A stretch of DNA of 64,000 bases, from contig NZ_JALGCL010000001.1 of the NCBI RefSeq assembly GCF_022808325.1, positions 1,008,332 to 1,072,331 of the forward strand. Direction: 5' to 3'. The notes under the pieces were generated by a model. The model did no database searches. It saw only the letters and a list, made by a program, of their open reading frames with translations, and was not told the origin of the DNA. The first letter of the stretch is position 1; every line of letters starts with the position of its first letter. Made by a program: the position numbers and the translations under genes. The stretch is from Cognatiluteimonas sedimenti. Lineage in GTDB: Bacteria > Pseudomonadota > Gammaproteobacteria > Xanthomonadales > Xanthomonadaceae. Positions 7,619 to 15,178 of this stretch are shown here, in pieces.

Positions 7619-9091
7619 TCAGGACGCGCGCCGCGACTTCTTCGCCTCGTCCGAGCGCAGTTGCTCGATCCGCTCGAAGTACCCGGGTTCGATGCCGGTC
7701 ACGTAGCTGCCGTTGAAGCACGACGAATCGAAGTGCTCGATCCGCTGCTTGGGCCCGGACACCGCCTCCTCGAGGTCGGCGAGGTCCTGGTAGACCAGCC
7801 AGTCGCAGCCCAGCAGCTGCTGGATTTCCTCTTCGCTGCGGCCGTGCGCGACCAGCTCCTCGACCGACGGCATGTCGATGCCGTAGATGTTGGGGTACCG
7901 CACCGGTGGCGCGGCGGAGGCCAGGTACACCTTCTTGGCGCCGGCGTCGCGCGCCATTTGCACGATTTGCCTGGAGGTGGTGCCGCGCACGATCGAATCG
8001 TCGACCAGCAGCACCACGCGGCCCTTGAATTCCAGTGGGATCGGATTGAGCTTGCGCTTGACCGACTTCGCGCGCTCGCCCTGCCCCGGCATGATGAAGG
8101 TGCGGCCGACGTAGCGGTTCTTGATGAAGCCCTCGCGGTACTTCACCCCGAGCACATTGGCGATTTCCAGCGCGGCATCGCGCGAGGTGTCGGGGATCGG
8201 GATCACCACGTCGATGTCGTGGTCCGGGCGCAGGCGCTGGATCTTCTCGCCGAGCTTGACGCCCATGCGCATGCGCGCCTTGTGCACCGAGATGTCGTCC
8301 ATCATCGAGTCCGGGCGCGCGAAATACACGTACTCGAAGATGCACGGCGCATGCTGCTGCGGCGGCGCGCACTGGCGGGTGAACAGTTCCCCGCGCGGGG
8401 TGACCACCACGGCTTCGCCCGGGGCGACGTCGCGCAGCCGTTCGAAGCCGAGGATGTCGAGCGCGACCGACTCCGAGGCGACGATGTATTCGTCCTCGCC
8501 GCCGGGGGTGGCGCGCTTGCCCAGCACCAGCGGACGGATGCCGTGCGGGTCGCGGAACGCGACCAGGCCCAGGCCGAGCACCGTGCAGACCACGGCATAG
8601 CCGCCCCGTGCGCGGCGGTTGACGCCTTCGACCGCGCGGAACACCGAGTCCGGCGTCAGTGCCTTCTGGGTGTCGAGTTCGTGCGCGAACACGTTCAGCA
8701 GCACTTCCGAGTCGGACTCGGTGTTGACGTTGCGGCGGTCCTGCTCGAACACCTCGCGGCGCAGCGCGTCGGTGTTGATCAGGTTGCCGTTGTGCGCCAG
8801 CGCGATCCCGTACGGGGAGTTGACGTAGAACGGCTGTGCCTCGTCCAGCCCCTCCGAGCCCGCGGTCGGGTAGCGGCAGTGGGCGATGCCGACGCGGCCT
8901 TCGAGCAGGCGCATCGAGCGGGCGTCGAACACGTCGCGCACCAGCCCGTTGCCCTTGTGCACGCGCAGGTGGGTGCCGTCGGCGGTGGCGATGCCGGCCG
9001 CGTCCTGGCCGCGGTGCTGCAGCACGGTCAGGCCGTCGTACAACTGGGCCGCGACGTCCTGCGTCGCCACGATGCCTACGATGCCGCACAT
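7619..9091 (-). CDS. purF: Amidophosphoribosyltransferase
   Basis: This enzyme of 490 residues makes 5-phosphoribosylamine from PRPP and glutamine, the first committed step of purine synthesis. The N-terminal glutaminase domain starts MCGIVGIV with Cys2 as nucleophile and no propeptide. The HRGQDAAGI and HNGNLIN motifs follow. The C-terminal phosphoribosyltransferase domain has the PRPP loop [13 protein letters not shown] near residue 365. It is the E. coli-like type. AGGAG-like bases (GGAG) lie before the ATG. cvpA precedes it by 18 bp, the classical cvpA-purF arrangement. Confidence 0.97.
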   Translation of the reverse strand: MCGIVGIVATQDVAAQLYDGLTVLQHRGQDAAGIATADGTHLRVHKGNGLVRDVFDARSMRLLEGRVGIAHCRYPTAGSEGLDEAQPFYVNSPYGIALAHNGNLINTDALRREVFEQDRRNVNTESDSEVLLNVFAHELDTQKALTPDSVFRAVEGVNRRARGGYAVVCTVLGLGLVAFRDPHGIRPLVLGKRATPGGEDEYIVASESVALDILGFERLRDVAPGEAVVVTPRGELFTRQCAPPQQHAPCIFEYVYFARPDSMMDDISVHKARMRMGVKLGEKIQRLRPDHDIDVVIPIPDTSRDAALEIANVLGVKYREGFIKNRYVGRTFIMPGQGERAKSVKRKLNPIPLEFKGRVVLLVDDSIVRGTTSRQIVQMARDAGAKKVYLASAAPPVRYPNIYGIDMPSVEELVAHGRSEEEIQQLLGCDWLVYQDLADLEEAVSGPKQRIEHFDSSCFNGSYVTGIEPGYFERIEQLRSDEAKKSRRAS

Positions 9092-9109
9092 ATCCGGAAC
9101 TCCAGGGCG

Positions 9110-9661
9110 TCAGGCGCCCGGTTGCGGCAACGCCAGGGCGTCGCCGGTGTCGGTGGAATGCGGTTGCGAACCGCCGAAATCAACCCGCGCCGCGGCCCAG
9201 CCGGGCAGCCAGCCGCGCAACCATTGCGCACCCGGCAGCAGCACCGGCACCACCTGCGACTGGTGCCAGCCGGGCTCGCGCGGCAGGGTGGTGAAGCCCA
9301 TCAGCAGCACCAGCAGGCAGGCGACGAAGCCGCCGCGAACCAGGCCCAGCGCGAAGCCGAGCGCGCGGTCCATGCCCGACAGCCCGACCGAATGCACCAG
9401 CTTGCGCACCATCCAGCCGACCACGCCGACGAACAGCAGCACGCCGAGGAAACTCAGGCCGTAGCCGGCCAGCAGCTGGCCGGCGCCCGGTTCCGCGCCG
9501 CCGGACAGCGCCAGCGCCACCCGGGCGCCGAAGCGGAACGCCGCCCAGCCCGCCAGTACCCACGCCAACAGCGAAGCGAGCACGCCAATGAAGCCGCGCA
9601 CCAACCCCAGCAGGGTCGATGCACCGATCACTGCCAGCAGCAGCAGGTCGGTGGCGGTCAT
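9110..9661 (-). CDS. cvpA: CvpA family inner-membrane protein
   Basis: The protein has 183 residues with four predicted membrane segments in the first 125 residues and a soluble polar tail. The N-terminus (MTATDLLLLAVIGAS, then LGLVRGFIGVLASLLAW) fits the colicin V production protein family. CvpA is linked to purF in many proteobacteria and affects envelope integrity; its molecular role is unsettled. It lies 24 bp after the DedD-like gene and 18 bp before purF, so the three are probably one transcript. Confidence 0.92.
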   Translation of the reverse strand: MTATDLLLLAVIGASTLLGLVRGFIGVLASLLAWVLAGWAAFRFGARVALALSGGAEPGAGQLLAGYGLSFLGVLLFVGVVGWMVRKLVHSVGLSGMDRALGFALGLVRGGFVACLLVLLMGFTTLPREPGWHQSQVVPVLLPGAQWLRGWLPGWAAARVDFGGSQPHSTDTGDALALPQPGA

Positions 9662-9685
9662 GGCGTCATCGGCACGGGCGCCTGG

Positions 9686-10657
9686 TCAGGGATGCGGGCG
9701 GACGATCCCGGCGACGCCGAGTTTCGCCTGCACCTGCGCCCGCAACTGCTCGGCTTCGGCACGACTGGCGACCGGGCCGATCCGCACCCGCGTCAGCGTG
9801 CCCTTGTCGGTCGCGACGGACTCGGTGAAGGCGCTGAAGCCGGCGGCTCGCGCCTTGTCGCGCAGTGTGGTCGCGTCTGCCGGCTTGCTGAATGCGGCCA
9901 GCTGCACGGCGAAGCCGGTGCCGGTGGCGGCGGCCGGCGGCGGCGTGGGCGCGGGAGCGGCCGGCTTCGGCGCGGCGGGAACCGGCTTGGCGGGCGCAAC
10001 GGGCGCCGGTGGCGGCGCGACCACTTCGACATCGAGCACCACTACGCGCGCGTCGACGTCGTCACGGACGTGCGCCGCGCGCAGGCGCGCGGCCTCGGCT
10101 TCGGCGCGGGTCGCATAGGGCCCGATCCGCACCCGCTGCACCGCCTTGCCATCGACCTGCGCGGCTTCGCGGAAACCGGGCAGCTGCGAGGCGCGGAGCG
10201 AGGCGACCACTGCATCGGCCGCTGCGCTCGTGGTGAAACTGCCGAAGCTCACGGCGTAGTCGCCGCCAGCCGTGGGGGCCGGGAACATCTCGTGGTTGCC
10301 GGCGGCTGCGTCGCGATCGGCTGGCAGCGGCGTGCCAGCGGGGGGCGTAGCGGCATCCAGCGGCTCCGCGGTGCTGGCGCCGCCGGCATCGCTTTCCAAC
10401 GGCACCGCCTGGCTGGCCGACGCCGCAGGTAGCGCGGCCTCCATCCCGACTGCGCCGCCATCGGGCGTGACGCCGGGCGTGACCAGCGGCAGGTCGCGGG
10501 TCTGGTAATCGCCCTGCGGGGCGTCGGGCATGGTCAACGGCACGTCGGACACGCCACTGTCGGGCGCCGGCCCCTGCACCAGCATCGGCAGGAAGATCAC
10601 CGCCAGCGCGACCAGTACGGCGGCGCCGACGAGGCGCTGTTTCAGTCCGGGATCCAT
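9686..10657 (-). CDS. SPOR-domain protein, DedD-like
   Basis: The protein has 323 residues: a short cytoplasmic N-terminus (MDPGLKQRLVG), one membrane helix (residues 11-30), a long Pro/Ala-rich periplasmic linker, and two SPOR-like repeats. The repeats are about residues 150-220 (YAVSFGSFTTSAAADAVV) and 245-320 (FAVQLAAFSKPADATTL, ending VGIAGIVRP-like). SPOR domains bind denuded septal glycan, and DedD helps cell division. The position between folC and cvpA is the usual one for dedD. Having two SPOR-like units rather than one is unusual. The ATG at 10657 is preceded by a spacer that contains the repeats at 10725-10916. Confidence 0.88.
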   Translation of the reverse strand: MDPGLKQRLVGAAVLVALAVIFLPMLVQGPAPDSGVSDVPLTMPDAPQGDYQTRDLPLVTPGVTPDGGAVGMEAALPAASASQAVPLESDAGGASTAEPLDAATPPAGTPLPADRDAAAGNHEMFPAPTAGGDYAVSFGSFTTSAAADAVVASLRASQLPGFREAAQVDGKAVQRVRIGPYATRAEAEAARLRAAHVRDDVDARVVVLDVEVVAPPPAPVAPAKPVPAAPKPAAPAPTPPPAAATGTGFAVQLAAFSKPADATTLRDKARAAGFSAFTESVATDKGTLTRVRIGPVASRAEAEQLRAQVQAKLGVAGIVRPHP

Positions 10658-10724
10658 CGGCGCTCGGCAGGCTGCGGAAGGCGCGCGGATTATAACCGCG
10701 CCAGGTCTGAACTCGCCCAAGACG

Positions 10725-10916
10725 GAACCCCAACGCGTCGCCACGCGCTGCTAGACGCGCTTGCGGGCCGTTGGGGCGATTCAGCACCCGGACTACACCG
10801 CTCAAAAGAATCCCCAACCGGTCGCCACGTACTGAACGCGGTTGCAGGCGCGCAGGGACTGAACCCGCCCGGTGCTGATCTCCAACGCGTCGCCACGCGC
10901 TGCTGAACGCGCTTGC
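10725..10916. repeat. Three copies of a 38-40 bp palindromic repeat between folC and dedD
   Basis: Copies lie at 10725-10764, 10808-10845 and 10877-10916. Each has the core CCAACGCGTCGCCACG followed by a GCTGCTGAACGCGCTTGC-like part. Copies 1 and 3 are nearly identical and copy 2 is diverged. Each can form a hairpin around GCG...CGC. Flanking phrases (CTGAAC-CGCCC) also recur, so the larger unit is about 70-85 bp. They are non-coding and sit in the transcribed gap between folC and dedD. I do not recognise the family. Confidence 0.75.
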
Positions 10917-10931
10917 CGGAAACAGCGCGCC

Positions 10932-12263
10932 CTACGCTCGAGGCGGATCCAGTCCCGCTTCGCTCCGCAGCACCCTGAGCGCTGCCGCCGCCGTATGGAA
11001 CGACCCGAACACCAGCACCCGGTCGCCCGCCCGTGCCCGTGCCAGCGCGGCCGCCAGTGCCGCAGGCACATCCGCATGCCGTTCGCCGTCGCCGGCCGCG
11101 CTCCCCTGGAGCCGCTGCGCGAACGCATCCACCGCAAGCCCGCGTGGCCCGGCTTCGACCAGCCCCGCCAGCAGCCAGTGATCGATGTCGTCGTCCAGCG
11201 CCGCCACGACGCCCGCCGCGTCCTTGTCGCCGAGCGCGGCAAACACCGCAAACGTTCGTCCCGTGGCCGGCGCCTGCCGCAACCAGGCCGCCAGTTCGCG
11301 CGCGGCCTGCGGGTTGTGGCCGACGTCGACCAGGATCTCGACGCCGTCGTGCCGGAACCGTTGCAGCCGCCCGGGCAATCGCGCGGCGGCCACACCCTCC
11401 ACGATCGCGGATTTCGGCAATGGTGCGCCCAGCGCCCGCAGCGCCGCGATCGCCGTCGCCGCGTTGCGCAGTTGCGCGGGGGCCGCCAGCCGCGGCATCG
11501 GCAGTTCCAGCCGATAGCCGACCTCGCGCCAGCGCCAGGCGTGCGCGTCGAGCGCTTCGAAGAAGAAGTCGCAGTTGGCGCGGATCGCCGACGCACCGAG
11601 CGCATACGCGTGGCCGAGCACGCTCGACGGCGGATCGTCCTCGCCCAGCACCAGCGGTTTCCAGGCGCGCGCGATGCCGGCCTTCTCCAAGCCGATCGCC
11701 TCGCGGTCGTTGCCGAGCCAGTCGACGTGGTCGATGTCGACCGTGGTGACCACGGCAACGTCGGCATCGACCAGGTTGACCGCGTCCAGTCGCCCGCCGA
11801 GCCCTACTTCCAGCACCGCCAGGTCGAGCCGCGCGCGCTGGAACAACCACAGCGCGGCCAGCGTGCCGTATTCGAAATAGGTCAGCGCCACATCCCGATC
11901 ATCCTGAGCTTGTCGAAGGGCGCGCGCCGCCTCGACCGCTTCGAACCCCGCCACCAGCGCCGCATCGTCGGCATCGCTGCCGTCGATCCGCACGCGCTCG
12001 TTGTACGCCAGCAGGTGCGGCGAGGTGTAGGCGCCGACGCGCCAGCCGGCCGCGCGCGCGATCGCCTCGATGAAGGCAACCGTCGAACCCTTGCCGTTGG
12101 TGCCGGCGACCGTGATGACCTTCCTGGCCGGGCGCCCGAGTTGCATGCGTTGCGCGACCGCGCGTACCCGCTCCAGGCCGAGCGCGATCGAGCGCGGGTG
12201 CTGGCGCTCGATGTAGGCCAGCCATTGCGCGAGGGATTTCGACCCGACATGCGGCGCGGTCAT
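10932..12263 (-). CDS. folC: Bifunctional folylpolyglutamate/dihydrofolate synthase
   Basis: This Mur-ligase-like enzyme of 443 residues adds glutamate to dihydropteroate and folates. The P-loop VAGTNGKGST is near residue 50, the folate-binding SPHLLAYNER follows, then LTYFEYGTLAAL, EVGLGGRLDAVN and VDIDHVDWLG. The C-terminal domain has DVGHNPQAA. Its ATG overlaps the stop of the histidine phosphatase gene (ATGA). An extra segment, LRQAQDDRDV near residue 120, is encoded by a dispersed repeat sequence (see 11895-11920). The gene follows serA and the phosphatase and leads into dedD-cvpA-purF. Confidence 0.95.
   Translation of the reverse strand: MTAPHVGSKSLAQWLAYIERQHPRSIALGLERVRAVAQRMQLGRPARKVITVAGTNGKGSTVAFIEAIARAAGWRVGAYTSPHLLAYNERVRIDGSDADDAALVAGFEAVEAARALRQAQDDRDVALTYFEYGTLAALWLFQRARLDLAVLEVGLGGRLDAVNLVDADVAVVTTVDIDHVDWLGNDREAIGLEKAGIARAWKPLVLGEDDPPSSVLGHAYALGASAIRANCDFFFEALDAHAWRWREVGYRLELPMPRLAAPAQLRNAATAIAALRALGAPLPKSAIVEGVAAARLPGRLQRFRHDGVEILVDVGHNPQAARELAAWLRQAPATGRTFAVFAALGDKDAAGVVAALDDDIDHWLLAGLVEAGPRGLAVDAFAQRLQGSAAGDGERHADVPAALAAALARARAGDRVLVFGSFHTAAAALRVLRSEAGLDPPRA
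11895..11920. repeat. Dispersed palindromic-type repeat inserted in folC
   Basis: The plus-strand bases CCGATCATCCTGAGCTTG, continuing as TCGAAGGG, are the CTGAGCTTGTCGAAGGG repeat that I recognise from intergenic regions of many high-GC proteobacteria. Here it lies inside folC, in frame, and encodes LRQAQDD between two conserved segments of the enzyme. It probably sits in a surface loop, because the flanking catalytic motifs are intact. Confidence 0.65.
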
Positions 12264-12904
12264 AGGGCGCGGTGCACCGCTTCGCCGAACAGCGCGGTGT
12301 GGTGGCTGCAGTCGTTGAGGCGGACGACATCCAGATGGTCGACGTCCGCACCTTCGAGCAGGTTGAGCGTGGTCGGCGCCTGGCGGAAGCGCCACAAGTG
12401 CGCCAGCGGCAGGCCCAGGATCCGGCACAGCAGCACGCGGTTGACGGCGTCGTGGGCGACCACCAGCAGGGTATCGCCGTCGCCAAGTCCGTCGCAGGCG
12501 CGCTGCAGCGCCGGCCAGGCGCGGTCGAGCACGTGCTGCAACGATTCGCCGCGCGGCATCAGCACCTCGTGCGGCGCGTGGCGCCAGGCAAGTGCACGCT
12601 CGGGGTCGCGTTCGTGGATCTCGCCGGCGAGCAGGCCTTCCCAGTCGCCGTGCGCGATTTCCATGAAGCCGTCGTCGCTGCCCAGCATCGCCGCGCGCGC
12701 TTCGCCCAACGCCAGTTCCGCGGTGCGTCGCGCGCGGGCCAGGGGCGAGGCGACGGCGCGGTCGATGCGCACCTCGCGCAGGCGCTGCCCGAGCGCGCGC
12801 GCCTGCGCCTCGCCGGTCGGCGACAGCGGGATGTCCTCCTGGCCCTGGTAGCGGCCTTCGGCGTTCCACGGGGTTTCGCCATGGCGGGCGAGCAGGATGC
12901 GCAT
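12260..12904 (-). CDS. Histidine phosphatase (phosphoglycerate-mutase-like)
   Basis: This phosphatase of 214 residues has the RHGE motif at residues 7-10 (LLARHGETPWN), the ASPLARARRTAE segment, GDWEG near 87 and the second catalytic His in VVAHDAV near 150. These proteins act on small phosphorylated metabolites. The start overlaps the serA stop (TGATG) and the stop overlaps the folC start (ATGA), so it is translated with both. Metal-independent phosphoserine phosphatases belong to this family, so a role in serine synthesis next to serA is a reasonable inference. Alpha-ribazole phosphatase (CobC) is an alternative, though no cobalamin gene is nearby. Confidence 0.85.
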   Translation of the reverse strand: MRILLARHGETPWNAEGRYQGQEDIPLSPTGEAQARALGQRLREVRIDRAVASPLARARRTAELALGEARAAMLGSDDGFMEIAHGDWEGLLAGEIHERDPERALAWRHAPHEVLMPRGESLQHVLDRAWPALQRACDGLGDGDTLLVVAHDAVNRVLLCRILGLPLAHLWRFRQAPTTLNLLEGADVDHLDVVRLNDCSHHTALFGEAVHRAL

Positions 12905-14469
12905 CACAGCGCCTCCAGCGACAGCACCCCGGCGATGCCGCGCAACGCGACCAGTTGCGCGTCCGGCACCGCGCGATCGACGGTGATCGCCGCCAGCGCC
13001 TCGCCATCGCCTTTCGCGCCCAGCGAGAAGTTGACGATGTTGATGCCCGCGGCGCCCAGGTGCGAGCCGACCAGGCCGATGATCCCGGGGCGGTCGGCAT
13101 TGCGCATCAGCAGCAGGTGCGATTGCGGGTCGAACTCGATCTCCACGCCGTCCAGGCGCACCACGCGCGGGCCGCGGTGCAGCGTCGCCTCGAGTTCGCG
13201 CACGGCGCCCTGCTCGTCCTCGATCCGCAGCTTGAGCAGGCGATCGAAGCCGTCGCCGTCGCCGCCCACGGTCTCGGCCACCACCAGGCCGCGCGCCGCG
13301 GCTTCCTGCAATGCGTTCACCGGCGTGACGCGCGTGGAAACGCCGCCGAGCAGCGATGCCACCAGCAACCGGGTCAGCGGGCGCGGGTCCAGCGACTCGC
13401 TGCGCCCGGCGTAGGTGATGTGCAGCCGCACCGGCGCAGGCAGCAGCCGCGCGGCGAGCTTGCCCAGCGCCGACATCAGCGGCATCCATGGGCCGACCTC
13501 GCGCGCGGCCTCGGCGGTCAGCGGCGGCAGGTTGACGCAGCCGGCGACCGCGCCGGTGGCGAAGTAGTCCAGCACCTGCCGCGCCAGGATCGTGCTCACC
13601 GCCTGCTGCGCCTCGCCGGTGGACGCGCCCAGGTGCGGCGTCAGCACCAGCTGCGGGTGCGCGCGCAGCGCCGAGTCGGCCGGGAGCGGCTCGGTGGCGA
13701 AGGTATCGAGCGCGGCGCCGGCCAGTTGCCCGGAATCCAGCGCATCGAGCAGCGCCGCCTCATCGACCAGGCCGCCGCGCGCGGCATTGACCAGGTAGGC
13801 GCCGCGCTTCATCAGCGCCAGCGTGCTCGCGTTGAGCAGGTGCGTCGTCTCCTTGGTGCGCGGCACATGCAGGGTGACCACGTCGGCCCAGGCCAGCAGT
13901 TCCTCCAGCGGCTTCAGCGGCACGCTGCCGTGCGCCGCGGCGGATGGCGGCAGGAAGGGGTCGTACGCAGCCACGTCCATGCCCAGCGCACGCGCCTTGC
14001 GCGCGACCGTGCCGCCGATGCGCCCGAGCCCGACCACGCCGAGCTTCTTGCCTTCCAGTTCGAAGCCGGTGAGGCCGGCCTTGGGCCACTGCCCCGCCTT
14101 CATGCCGGCGTCGGCGCGCGGCACGTGCCGCGCCAGCGCGAACAGCAGCGACAGCGCGTGCTCGGCTGCGGCCAGGGTGTTGCCGTCGGGCGCGTTCATC
14201 ACCGCGATGCCGCGCGCGGTGGCGGCATCGACGTCGATGGTGTCCACGCCGGCGCCGGCGCGGCCGATCACCCGCAACGCCGTGGCCTGCGCCAGCGCGT
14301 CGGCGCCGATTGCGGTCGCCGAGCGCACCAGCAAGGCATCGACGCCATCGAGCGCACGCGCCAGTGCCCCGGGATCCTTGATAGGTTCGGAAACCGCGAC
14401 GTCCCAGCCGGCGTCCCGGAACATCGCCAGGCCGTCCTCGTGGATGCCATCGCAAGCCAGCACTTTCAT
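12904..14469 (-). CDS. serA: D-3-phosphoglycerate dehydrogenase, long ACT-domain form
   Basis: The enzyme has 521 residues and oxidises 3-phosphoglycerate to 3-phosphohydroxypyruvate, the first step of serine synthesis. The Rossmann motif GLGRIG is near residue 148. Catalytic Arg (NAARGGLVDE), Glu and His (LTPHLGAST) follow. An intervening domain (about 320-445) and a C-terminal ACT domain (HLLLMRNADRPGIIGLVGSH onward) give the long type known from Bacillus and mycobacteria. The ACT domain suggests feedback control by serine. AGGAG lies nine bases before the ATG at 14469. It heads a tightly overlapping set with the histidine phosphatase and folC. Confidence 0.93.
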   Translation of the reverse strand: MKVLACDGIHEDGLAMFRDAGWDVAVSEPIKDPGALARALDGVDALLVRSATAIGADALAQATALRVIGRAGAGVDTIDVDAATARGIAVMNAPDGNTLAAAEHALSLLFALARHVPRADAGMKAGQWPKAGLTGFELEGKKLGVVGLGRIGGTVARKARALGMDVAAYDPFLPPSAAAHGSVPLKPLEELLAWADVVTLHVPRTKETTHLLNASTLALMKRGAYLVNAARGGLVDEAALLDALDSGQLAGAALDTFATEPLPADSALRAHPQLVLTPHLGASTGEAQQAVSTILARQVLDYFATGAVAGCVNLPPLTAEAAREVGPWMPLMSALGKLAARLLPAPVRLHITYAGRSESLDPRPLTRLLVASLLGGVSTRVTPVNALQEAAARGLVVAETVGGDGDGFDRLLKLRIEDEQGAVRELEATLHRGPRVVRLDGVEIEFDPQSHLLLMRNADRPGIIGLVGSHLGAAGINIVNFSLGAKGDGEALAAITVDRAVPDAQLVALRGIAGVLSLEAL

Positions 14470-14526
14470 CGCATGCTCCTGTGGTGTGGGGACCACGGAC
14501 ACGCATGCCGCCGGCGGACGGGAAGC

Positions 14527-14550
14527 GCGCGCCACGGAGGCGTGGCGCGC
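14527..14550. other. Perfect 10-bp hairpin upstream of serA
   Basis: GCGCGCCACG (14527-14536), loop GAGG, CGTGGCGCGC (14541-14550). It lies in the 225-bp gap between the divergent serA and DUF3224 genes, about 58 bp before the serA ATG, so it may be in the serA leader or simply part of the shared promoter region. There is no T-tract on either side, so it is not a standard terminator. Confidence 0.5.
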
Positions 14551-14694
14551 AGGTCGCATCGGGAAACGGGGCCGGCAGGCATGGGAATCCGCGATGGCGC
14601 CAGCCTAGCAGACCGCGCTGCGCGCGCAAGCCGGGTGGCCGGCGGCGGCCGCCTGCGCCATCATCGGCGCCCACCACCGGCCCGGGAGCGCGGC

Positions 14695-15096
14695 ATGCCA
14701 CAGGCAAAGGGCGAGTTCGAGGTCAGGCGCAGCCTGGAGCCCGGCTGCGACATGGGCGACGGCGTCGAGGCCGGCCATTTCCGCTTCGACAAGCAGTTCA
14801 GCGGGCCACTGCGGGGCACCAGCGTGGTGCACATGCTGGCGGTGGGCACGCCGGTGGAGGGCTCTGCCGGGTATGTCGCAATCGAACGCCTGGCCGGCAC
14901 CCTGGAGGGCCGCAGCGGCAGCTGCTTCCTGCAGCACAACGGGGTGATGGACCGCGGCGTGCCGACCCTGTCGCTGGCGGTCGTGCCCGACTCCGGCAGC
15001 GATGGCTGGGCCGGCCTGTGCGGGCGCATGGCCATCGACATCGTCGACGGCAGGCACTACTACACGTTCGACTACGGATTTCGCGACGCCGGCTGA
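14695..15096 (+). CDS. DUF3224 domain protein
   Basis: The protein of 133 residues has no signal peptide and resembles the DUF3224 family, which folds as a small beta-barrel related to allene oxide cyclase. Visible family features are the central GxxSxVHMLAVGTPVEGSAGYVA stretch (residues 42-63 region), ALE-like RLAGTLEGRSGSCFLQHNG, and a C-terminal YYTFDYGF. The function of the family is unknown. GGGAG lies before the ATG. It diverges from serA and converges on the S46 genes, with a two-way terminator at 15128-15151. Confidence 0.82.
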   Translation: MPQAKGEFEVRRSLEPGCDMGDGVEAGHFRFDKQFSGPLRGTSVVHMLAVGTPVEGSAGYVAIERLAGTLEGRSGSCFLQHNGVMDRGVPTLSLAVVPDSGSDGWAGLCGRMAIDIVDGRHYYTFDYGFRDAG

Positions 15097-15127
15097 TCCC
15101 GGCGCCCAGGCAACGCGGTGAAAACAA

Positions 15128-15151
15128 GCCGGCCGCATCGCTGCGGCCGGC
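15128..15151. terminator. Two-way terminator between DUF3224 gene and S46 peptidase 1
   Basis: GCCGGCCGCA, loop TCGC, TGCGGCCGGC form a perfect 10-bp stem. On the minus strand it is followed by TTGTTTTC and on the plus strand by a T-rich stretch (GTTCGCTTCTTTTCC), so it fits a terminator for both converging genes. Confidence 0.85.
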
Positions 15152-15178
15152 GTTCGCTTCTTTTCCGGACTACGACAT

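Noticed and set aside
7409..10432. Plus-strand open frame of about 1000 codons opposite purF, cvpA and dedD
   Set aside because: It mirrors well-supported minus-strand genes in GC-rich DNA, and its predicted protein is a low-complexity mix of Arg, Ala, His, Gln and Asp with no family resemblance.
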